Part shown: one piece after another, positions 8,473 to 13,678 of the stretch
Position numbering within the stretch: position 1 is the stretch's first letter
Layout of the letters: each line of letters opens with the position of its first letter
Origin: an uncultured Bacteroides sp.
GTDB lineage: Bacteria > Bacteroidota > Bacteroidia > Bacteroidales > Bacteroidaceae
Reading direction: 5' to 3'
Assembly (NCBI GenBank): GCA_905197435.1
Contig: CAJJYX010000076.1
Coordinates: 1-13,678 of the forward strand
Length of the DNA stretch: 13,678 nucleotides
The notes under the pieces: model-generated
The model's input: only the letters and a program-made list of their open reading frames with translations
Databases searched by the model: none
Told to the model about the DNA's origin: nothing
Translations under genes and position numbers: made by a program

Positions 8473-9452
8473 ATATTGAATCCTAATAGAATGAACAGTC
8501 CGACAAATGCGCATATAAAGAATATATTGGAGCTGCGGCTGTTTGTCAGTACAAACAAGTGCCCCGCCAGGATACTGGTGCCGATGAGCAGGAAGGACAT
8601 CAGGTGGACACTCAGTGCCGGTTGCAGCCCGATATATACAAAGATGCAGAAATTCAGCAGTATGAGGAAGTGCAGATAGCTCCGTGTACGTATCTTGTCT
8701 TCATAGCCGGCAATGAGGCAGTGTGCCGCGCTGACGATGAACAGGACGAGGAGATATCCGAGGGTGGCGAGTTCCCACGGTTGGTAGTCGAACCGGATGG
8801 GAGTGAAGGTCGCCAGCTCCCGGAAGGGTTGGCAGAAGATTTCCATTTGCCCGTAATAGAGGGCATGTCCCAGCAACAGCCAGTAGGGTATGCTCCATCC
8901 TACCAATGAAGCGAAGAAGCTCTTGGCCCGGAGAGACTGGAAGCTGTAGGCTCCTATCCAGAAGATGGGGACAAACAGCATGAGCTGTGGAAAAAGCAGG
9001 CTGCCCAGCCCTATGAATACGAAGGCGTGGAAAAGGCTGCCCGTGGGCCGTGCCTGCTGGTAACTCCTGAAAAGGAAAAACAGCGCCACGAGGAAGGCTG
9101 CCGCTGCCAGGTCTCCGGCATACAGCATGTGCAGGCTGGGGCAGGCGGATATCAGCAGGAAATAGACGGAAGTCTGCACCGATGCCCGCATCCGGATGAT
9201 GGCGAACGTATTGTTGAGCTGTATCAGGAAATACCCGATGACGGCATACAGAATAAAGCTGAAGAGACGGTTCGCCCAGGTGGGGATGCAGAAATCGCAG
9301 AATGTTTCCCAAAGGGAATATCCGCTTTGCCGTGTCTCCGCCTCGGGCAACAGAACGGCGGTCAGTATCCAGCAGGATACTGAAATCAAGATGGCGGCAG
9401 GCAGTGTGAACCGTCCTGCCGTTATTCGGTTCTGGAATCTCTTCGTTCTCAT
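8457..9452 (-). CDS. Polytopic membrane protein of unknown function, co-transcribed with purD
   Basis: 331 residues with about ten or eleven hydrophobic segments, for example 17-37, 60-80, 110-125, 138-150, 155-185, 195-215, 240-262, 272-290 and 297-325. It has short polar loops and no signal peptide or catalytic motif that I can see. It resembles the Bacteroidota membrane proteins labelled DUF6427 by general character (hydrophobic N-terminus, similar length), but I cannot confirm that family. Its ATG follows the purD TAA with no gap, and its 3' end overlaps the DedA-like gene, so it is firmly inside the operon. No substrate or role can be inferred beyond an inner-membrane location. Confidence 0.75.
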   Translation of the reverse strand: MRTKRFQNRITAGRFTLPAAILISVSCWILTAVLLPEAETRQSGYSLWETFCDFCIPTWANRLFSFILYAVIGYFLIQLNNTFAIIRMRASVQTSVYFLLISACPSLHMLYAGDLAAAAFLVALFFLFRSYQQARPTGSLFHAFVFIGLGSLLFPQLMLFVPIFWIGAYSFQSLRAKSFFASLVGWSIPYWLLLGHALYYGQMEIFCQPFRELATFTPIRFDYQPWELATLGYLLVLFIVSAAHCLIAGYEDKIRTRSYLHFLILLNFCIFVYIGLQPALSVHLMSFLLIGTSILAGHLFVLTNSRSSNIFFICAFVGLFILLGFNIWTLL

Positions 9453-9722
9453 TTATAAATCAAATCCGATATCACGACGGAAGTATTTCTTCTCGAAGTC
9501 TATCATATCAGCCACGCGGTAGCTCTTCTGCAGCGCTTCTTCCTTCGTGTCACCGTAGGAGCATACGGCAATGACACGGCCGCCGGCGGTTACGGTCTGC
9601 CCGTCTTTCGTGGCGGTTCCGGCATGGAACAGGATACTGTCTGTCTGGGCGGCGGGGGCGAATCCGGTCATCACCTTTCCTTTTTCATAGGCTTCCGGAT
9701 ACCCTCCGCTCACCAGCATGAC
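9453..9722 (-). pseudogene. purD: Phosphoribosylamine-glycine ligase (GAR synthetase), C-terminal fragment only
   Basis: The last 89-90 residues of PurD, which makes glycinamide ribonucleotide in purine biosynthesis. Diagnostic C-terminal ATP-grasp motifs are [41 protein letters not shown] and YFRRDIGFD at the very end. Complete PurD is about 420 residues. Reading upstream on the minus strand, PurD similarity stops near base 9722 and the frame hits a stop at 9774-9776. The ATG at 9719 is an internal methionine codon, not a real start. The loss coincides with the beginning of an unrelated plus-strand gene fragment, so this is a truncation by a DNA join, not decay. A real Bacteroides genome would be expected to have an intact copy. 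Confidence 0.9.
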
Positions 9723-9724
9723 AC

Positions 9725-10037
9725 AATGCTCTTTTTCCTGACGATGTTCGGCAATATGGTGTTCCAGACCTATCTAGTTGCTGCGGGTGCGGCGTCTCTG
9801 CGGGAGGCGATTCAGCTGTTCTGGACATTCCGTGTGCCGTGGGGCTGGACGTATACAGCCGGTACAGTCTCTGATTGGGTGGCGCAGTTCAGCTTTGGCT
9901 TTTACAGTCTCATGCTGACCTCTCTGCTGATGGGTCTGATCGTTATGGTGCTTTACAAGCCCCGCACATGGTGTGCATTTTGTCCGATGGGAACCATGAC
10001 GCAAAGTATTTGCAAATTAAAAAGCAAAAATAATTGA
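9725..10037 (+). pseudogene. 3' fragment of a small membrane protein with a CxxCP (4Fe-4S-like) motif
   Basis: About 103 residues with two probable membrane helices ([20 protein letters not shown] and FGFYSLMLTSLLMGLIVMVL), a conserved-looking central stretch (FRVPWGWTYTAGTVSDW) and, near the end, WCAFCPMGTMTQ. The last motif is like the CxxCPxG turn of membrane 4Fe-4S proteins of the NapH/YccM type, although only two cysteines remain. The frame continues leftwards to an ATG at 9624, but that part is antisense purD, so the true N-terminus is lost at the junction. The gene ends 23 bp before the thioredoxin start on the same strand, which suggests a redox operon. The exact first residue is uncertain by several codons. 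Confidence 0.7.
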
Positions 10038-10045
10038 AAATATCG

Positions 10046-10052
10046 AAAGGAG
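10046..10052 (+). promoter_or_regulatory. Shine-Dalgarno site that fixes the thioredoxin start
   Basis: AAAGGAG lies 8 bases before the ATG at 10061. It favours that start over the in-frame ATG at 10034, which would put the ribosome site inside the gene. A strong site like this is typical of Firmicutes and unlike the Bacteroides-type genes at the left of the window. Confidence 0.7.
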
Positions 10053-10060
10053 TTATTCTG

Positions 10061-10381
10061 ATGGCTGAATTAAAAATTACCGCTGCAAATTTTGAAAATA
10101 AGGTTCTGCGTTCCGACAAGCCCGTTTTGCTGGATTTCTATGCCGATTGGTGCGGTCCGTGCAAAATGCTTTCTCCCGTGCTGCATGAGCTTGCCGAAGA
10201 AAATAGCAGCACGCTCAAGGTAGGCAAGATCAATGTGGACGAGCAAACAGAACTTGCTGCTCGCTTTCAGGTGTCCAGCATCCCGATGCTGGTCGTGTTC
10301 AAGGATGGAAAGGTCGCTGCCAAATCGGTCGGCTATCGACCAAAGGCAGAGATCGCTGCAATGATGGAGGATGCAAGATGA
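10061..10381 (+). CDS. trxA: Thioredoxin
   Basis: 106-residue single-domain thioredoxin, a cytoplasmic thiol-disulfide reductant recharged by a thioredoxin reductase. The active site FYADWCGPCKM carries the classic WCGPC pair; other fold landmarks are the buried Asp in LLDFYADW, VDEQTELAARFQV and the cis-proline in SSIPMLVVFKDG. Length and motifs are complete, so this is the only intact gene of the 9.7-10.5 kb segment. ATG at 10061 was chosen for its Shine-Dalgarno site. The stop TGA overlaps the next ATG (ATGA, 10378-10381), the usual sign of coupling to a downstream gene, here the remnant of a FAD-linked oxidoreductase. Confidence 0.93.
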   Translation: MAELKITAANFENKVLRSDKPVLLDFYADWCGPCKMLSPVLHELAEENSSTLKVGKINVDEQTELAARFQVSSIPMLVVFKDGKVAAKSVGYRPKAEIAAMMEDAR

Positions 10382-10512
10382 AAGTTGTGATTGTAGGCGG
10401 CGTGACGCTGCTGGATGTCCTGCGTGAGCATTTAGACGAGTTAGACCGTGGCAAGGTTTACGGAGAATTTACAGTCATGTATGATCCATTCAATTTGTCC
10501 AAAATCATATAG
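10378..10512 (+). pseudogene. Remnant of a FAD-dependent (CoA-disulfide reductase-like) oxidoreductase with rhodanese domain
   Basis: A 44-codon reading frame starting in the ATGA overlap with trxA. It begins MKVVIVGG, the first strand and glycine loop of a FAD/NAD-binding Rossmann fold, but the GxGxxA continuation is missing. It jumps to TLLDV, like the start of a rhodanese domain, and then to LREHLDELDRGKVY, like the middle of a rhodanese domain. Intact CoA-disulfide reductase-like proteins with a rhodanese tail are about 550 residues, so nearly all of the gene is missing. The last 14 or so codons match nothing I know and probably belong to the adjoining AT-rich DNA. The assignment rests on short motifs and gene order (thioredoxin next door); the start itself is solid. 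Confidence 0.45.
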
Positions 10513-13063
10513 CATTAATATAAAAAGTTGCTTCTTCACCTTTGTATGCTATTGTAAACTTATATTTTCCTTTTTTCTTCACTTGTGCTTCAAGTCTGCC
10601 ATCACTGGTTTTAGTAAATGTACAGTTTCTGTCCTTTTCGCATTTAACGGTATAGTTTTTAATTGTCTTATCATTATCACAAACACTCAGAAACACACCG
10701 GTTCCGCCTATATTAACACTTGCGCCATCGTCCAGCATCCTGTTGGAGAATTTCAAAGAAATAATAACACCATCTGTTCTAATATTAAAACGAGCTTTCT
10801 TGTTTCCGCTTTTTATGGTGACTTTTCCTCCTCCGGAACCAGACGCATCAACTCTTAATTTTCCATTGTCAGCCTTTGCACACTTTATCTTACCGCTTCC
10901 TTCATAGCTTATTTCATAATCGTTAAGCTGACTGCCTCCTTTGCATACTGAAAGTTCAGTAATTCCCTTTTTTATTTTAATATTCTCATCTTTAACAAAT
11001 ACATCTTCAGCTGATTTCAGAACAATAGGGTCAGTTTTCGCTTCCCATATGAATGAGGCTGTTTTCCCTTTATATTTAATTGTAATTTTGCATTTTCCTT
11101 TTCCTGTCACCTTCACCTTAAGATTTCCGCCATCGGTCCTGGTACAAACGCACACTCCATTCTTTTCATACTCAAAAGTGTAATCTTCGATTTTCTTATC
11201 ACCATAATATACAGGTATTTCATCTTTTGAGAAGTTAGCACCAAAAACAAAATCCTCCCTTATAGTGTATTTGTCAAACTTTAATGTAATAGGATTTGTG
11301 TTTTCATCTGTTGCAGACTTTAATGCCTCAATTGTCTTCTTATCGGCTATCGCATTACGTTTCACCATATTAAATACTGCATCAAGCGCATCCTTTGGAT
11401 TACACCATATATCAGGCTCATACCCTTTATAATCCACCGGCTCTGTGCTGTAATTAAAATTCAACGCACCCATTGTAGCCGCCATTTGTATCCCTGTATT
11501 TGGCAGATAGAGTGAATGTACATTACCACTAAGCTGATATCCTGCGGAGTTTGACCCGATAATTACAACATTGTCAAGACAACGCAGAAAGTTAAGCATA
11601 CTTTCCCCTGATGAAGCGCACCTGTTATCTACAAGCACAATTATCGGGATATCATTCGGGATTGTTTTTCCCTGAACTCTACTTGTACTGTATACTCCGA
11701 AATCACCGCCTCCTCCAAAGATCCTTGATGAAAGTTTTGAATTTCTCCTTGCATAAGCTGCGTTAATAACAGGACTCTGCCCTGAAAAGTTTTCAATCCA
11801 CTTACGCCCGTATGCATCATTTCCCCCATTATTTGCTCTGATGTCAAATATAATGAGGTCGCTGTTTTTCATCTTTAAAGAGCTTTCCTCAAATTGCCTG
11901 AAAATATCAGAGTCCAATTTGGAATCAAAAGATCTTATTGAAACATACGAAACCCCTGTTTCTTCAAGGTAATGGTAATCCTGTCCCGATGTATCTTCAC
12001 TATATGGCTTACTCTTTTTCCATTCTATCTTAATCTTTTTGCTCCTGCCTGCATTATCTGTTACAGTCATAGTACAGTTCGGGAGCTGTTTTTCTCTGCA
12101 CAAGATTGCAGGGGTGTATACAATTCTGCCATCCTCAACAAGTGTTTTCTTTAATTCCACATCTTTTTTATTAAAAGATTTAAAAGTATATTTTTTGCCA
12201 TTACTCCTTACCGTATATTTGTTTCCCTCTTTCGTAAAAACATTCTTATACGAATAATAGTAATAATAAAATCTGTCATTTATAGAATTATACCATGTGT
12301 TTGAAGCACTGAAATGCGCATCCTGTACAAATGATAACTCCTTATCAATCTGCTTGCACAGACGCTCAGGGTTTATTACTCCCTGCTGCTTATCAATCCA
12401 GCTTATAAGATTTTTCTCGGCTTTCTCGAAATTGTCTGCTCCAAAATAGTAATATGCAGCATAACTGCTTTTCATTGTACGGAAATAAAGGTTAATATCA
12501 GCTTTTGCCTCCTGCTTGTTAACAGTTTTAGGCTCACGTTCCTGAAGCAAACTTTCTATTTCTGAATCTGAAAGCAGATTTGCAGTTGATGTGTCTGAAA
12601 CGGCATAATTGTTCAGATTTTCAAAGCTGTCATTTTTTGTATTCATTTCTGTATGTGTTCTGTCAGCTTCATCAAGGAGTTTCTGAAATGTATCTTCAAA
12701 AACAATTTCTTCTGCTGCGCTGAATTTGCTATGCTTTGTTTTTCCGGCCACTTTAGTGTAAGCCCTTACCTTATAGCTGTACTTCCGGTTAAGCACAACC
12801 CCCTTGTCTTTAATAGTTGTACTTTTAGTCGTCGCAATTTTTTTGAAGCTGTTTTCTTGAGAATCCAAACGATATACCTGATACCCCTGCGCATTAGATA
12901 CTCTGCCCCATTTAACCTTAACATACGCTTTGTCCATACTCTCTATGCTCTTAATCACAGGCACTGAAGGCTTTACTGTTTTTGTACCCGCAAATACACC
13001 TGTATTAAAGGAAAGTACAAATGCAACTATCAGTATTCCTATAAATAAATTTCTTCTTTTCAC
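10505..13063 (-). CDS. Secreted S41-family peptidase with fibronectin III domain and three C-terminal beta repeats
   Basis: 852 residues from a GTG start at 13063, chosen because GGGAGGG (13071-13077) lies 7 bases upstream and a signal peptide (VKRRN, hydrophobic core, VFAG) begins there; the open frame reaches an ATG at 13108. In GTG numbering, residues about 33-115 form a fibronectin III domain (VKWGRVSNAQGYQVYR). Residues 125-365 are a helical and strand-rich linker region. The S41 core is about 370-565, with LIIFDIRANNGG and VLVDNRCASSGE; Ser484 aligns with the S41 nucleophile. The lysine about 25 residues downstream in Tsp/CtpB peptidases is not seen (SNSAGYQLSG here), so it resembles S41 members lacking the Ser-Lys dyad. 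Three related repeats of about 85 residues close the protein. It is probably extracellular or wall associated, of Firmicutes origin. The role is unknown. Confidence 0.82.
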   Translation of the reverse strand: MKRRNLFIGILIVAFVLSFNTGVFAGTKTVKPSVPVIKSIESMDKAYVKVKWGRVSNAQGYQVYRLDSQENSFKKIATTKSTTIKDKGVVLNRKYSYKVRAYTKVAGKTKHSKFSAAEEIVFEDTFQKLLDEADRTHTEMNTKNDSFENLNNYAVSDTSTANLLSDSEIESLLQEREPKTVNKQEAKADINLYFRTMKSSYAAYYYFGADNFEKAEKNLISWIDKQQGVINPERLCKQIDKELSFVQDAHFSASNTWYNSINDRFYYYYYSYKNVFTKEGNKYTVRSNGKKYTFKSFNKKDVELKKTLVEDGRIVYTPAILCREKQLPNCTMTVTDNAGRSKKIKIEWKKSKPYSEDTSGQDYHYLEETGVSYVSIRSFDSKLDSDIFRQFEESSLKMKNSDLIIFDIRANNGGNDAYGRKWIENFSGQSPVINAAYARRNSKLSSRIFGGGGDFGVYSTSRVQGKTIPNDIPIIVLVDNRCASSGESMLNFLRCLDNVVIIGSNSAGYQLSGNVHSLYLPNTGIQMAATMGALNFNYSTEPVDYKGYEPDIWCNPKDALDAVFNMVKRNAIADKKTIEALKSATDENTNPITLKFDKYTIREDFVFGANFSKDEIPVYYGDKKIEDYTFEYEKNGVCVCTRTDGGNLKVKVTGKGKCKITIKYKGKTASFIWEAKTDPIVLKSAEDVFVKDENIKIKKGITELSVCKGGSQLNDYEISYEGSGKIKCAKADNGKLRVDASGSGGGKVTIKSGNKKARFNIRTDGVIISLKFSNRMLDDGASVNIGGTGVFLSVCDNDKTIKNYTVKCEKDRNCTFTKTSDGRLEAQVKKKGKYKFTIAYKGEEATFYINAI

Positions 13064-13070
13064 TTTTCTG

Positions 13071-13077
13071 CCCTCCC
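13071..13077 (-). promoter_or_regulatory. Shine-Dalgarno site for the S41 peptidase GTG start
   Basis: GGGAGGG on the minus strand, 7 bases before the GTG at 13063-13061. It decides the start in favour of GTG; the ATG at 13108 has no such site and would place 15 non-signal-like residues before the export signal. Confidence 0.7.
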
Positions 13078-13084
13078 ATGCAAA

Positions 13085-13104
13085 TACAATATATGTATAT
13101 TGTA
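13085..13104. promoter_or_regulatory. Perfect palindrome upstream of the S41 gene, candidate operator
   Basis: TACAATATA (13085-13093) and TATATTGTA (13096-13104) are perfect inverted copies separated by TG. The element ends 7 bases before the ribosome site, where a repressor could block transcription or initiation. On the minus strand the arm TACAAT could also serve as a -10 hexamer, and TATACT (about 13126-13131) is another candidate, but I see no well-spaced -35. AT-rich DNA makes chance palindromes less rare. Confidence 0.4.
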
Positions 13105-13108
13105 CCAA

Positions 13109-13192
13109 ATCGCCGGCACGATAGCCAGTATACCGTTCTAAATATTTTTCAAAAAAGAATGGCAGTTTTTGAAATTATGTCGTCTTGCTAAG
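13109..13192. other. Spacer between the broken maturase and the S41 gene
   Basis: About 84 bases, AT-rich in the middle, holding possible promoter elements for the S41 gene: TTGAAA and TATACT on the minus strand are separated by only 14 bases, too short for a standard promoter. I see no intron 3' end (domain V hairpin) here, so the intron was not simply shortened internally. Confidence 0.4.
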
Positions 13193-13378
13193 TTACCACC
13201 ACCAAACAATCCCTCTCTTGTTTTTCTCTCGACTCTTTTCCCGGTTCTCTATCAGATACTCTCGAATTTCTTCCGTTCCGATTCCGTCCACTCCGCTTGC
13301 CCCATTTTTGGCTTTCACCTTTTTGTAGGCTTGCATCATGTTTTCTCTGGATAAGATTTTCTCCATTAGTTCTGTCAT
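13193..13378 (-). pseudogene. Group II intron reverse transcriptase/maturase, truncated after about 57 codons
   Basis: The frame begins MTELMEKILSRENM, followed by AYKKVKAKNGASGVDG and EEIREYLIEN, the N-terminal signature of LtrA-type group II intron proteins from gut Firmicutes. Full-length proteins are roughly 410-470 residues and continue into RGIYKPQPV and the RT palm with YADD. Here similarity stops at about RGI (codon 57, near base 13208) and the frame ends four codons later in a Trp run and TAA. No RT catalytic motif is left. GGAG (13386-13389) lies 7 bases before the ATG. It runs in the same direction as the S41 gene, whose upstream region begins directly after the break. Confidence 0.85.
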
Positions 13379-13678
13379 GATTTGTCTCCATTTCTTGCTT
13401 TGCTTTCGTGCATATGAGCCTTACCTCCTGTGAACCGTTCCCTCCGTTACGACCTTGGTACTTCGATTCTCGTCATGCCTATGCACTTACATTCCTAAGT
13501 CCTATCGACTTTTGAATTGTTCAGCCCTTCGCTCCATCTCCATTACAGAGACTTCCTCACTACTATGGCTTCTGCTGACTTCTCACAGTTCGTTGTTACT
13601 GCGGATTTCTCCGTCTGTGAGACCTCACGGGATAAGCCGCTTATCTTTCCTCGTCTACCTGCCTAATCTACCTGCATA
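13379..13678 (-). mobile_element. Group II intron RNA, 5' part upstream of the maturase frame, cut by the window edge
   Basis: This stretch has no gene of its own. Read on the minus strand it is the structured intron RNA that precedes the maturase: a run of short G/A-rich helices and segments such as GTCAGCAGAAGCCATAGTAG and GGCTGAACAATTCAAAAGTC, which I recognise as typical of the domain II-IV region of bacterial group II introns with LtrA-like proteins. The 5' end of the intron (GTGYG boundary) lies beyond base 13678, and the 3' end with domains V and VI is missing at the other side, where the maturase is truncated. The element cannot splice or move in this form. Confidence 0.72.

Noticed and set aside
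9624..10037. A 137-codon plus-strand frame starting at 9624 that could be read as one intact protein
   Set aside because: Its first 33 or so codons are the antisense of the purD 3' end, with no membrane-protein character; only the part after about 9725 looks like a real gene.
9722..13678. Reading the right-hand 4 kb as a horizontally acquired island in Bacteroides
   Set aside because: There is no integrase, no direct repeats or tRNA at the edge, purD would be destroyed, and the island itself seems to hold two or three unrelated pieces; a chimeric contig is simpler.
13379..13678. Non-coding structured stretch considered as a riboswitch or other novel RNA
   Set aside because: It directly precedes an LtrA-type maturase start with proper spacing and contains familiar group II intron segments, which explains the structure.

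Overview
The window is a mosaic of at least three DNA types and is best read as a chimeric metagenomic (gut-type) contig, not one natural locus. Bases 1 to about 9,722 look like Bacteroides or a close relative. They carry Bacteroidota-style secreted glycan-degrading proteins, a purD C-terminus of Bacteroidota type, an MnmD methyltransferase, a Bacteroidota-type zinc-binding lipoprotein, and few strong Shine-Dalgarno sites. From about 9,723 to about 10,480 the proteins resemble gut Firmicutes redox proteins, with a good Shine-Dalgarno site. From about 10,505 to 13,160 the DNA is clearly AT-richer and encodes a large Firmicutes-type cell-surface S41 peptidase. The last 0.5 kb is the 5' part of a group II intron with a broken maturase gene.

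Layout. (1) Bases 1-5460, plus strand: three tightly packed genes, an AGE-family (cellobiose/mannobiose) 2-epimerase cut by the window edge, a large secreted GH9 enzyme, and a secreted protein I do not recognise that looks like a glycoside hydrolase. They read as the tail of a polysaccharide utilisation cluster for a beta-1,4-linked glucan or (gluco)mannan: the surface or periplasmic enzymes would release short beta-1,4 oligosaccharides and the epimerase would act on the imported disaccharide. (2) Bases 5498-5531: a hairpin between convergent genes, a likely shared terminator. (3) Bases 5535 to about 9722, minus strand: purD (3' end only), a polytopic membrane protein, a DedA/YqaA-like membrane protein, mnmD, znuA and znuC, with gaps of 0-34 bp or overlap, so probably one transcription unit. 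No znuB permease is present.

(4) About 9723-10512, plus strand: the 3' end of a small membrane protein with a CxxCP motif, an intact thioredoxin, and a 44-codon remnant that looks like pieces of a FAD-dependent reductase with a rhodanese tail. purD and the membrane protein are truncated at the same point in opposite orientations, which is the clearest sign of an artificial or recombinant join. (5) Bases 10505-13063, minus strand: a secreted S41 peptidase with an N-terminal fibronectin III domain and three C-terminal beta-rich repeats, preceded by a perfect 9+2+9 palindrome. (6) Bases about 13208-13678, minus strand: group II intron RNA and a maturase reading frame that breaks after about 57 codons.

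I found no CRISPR array, tRNA or rRNA, and no convincing new multi-gene system. The items most worth a second look are the unassigned glycan-cluster protein, the purD junction, and the architecture of the S41 protein.
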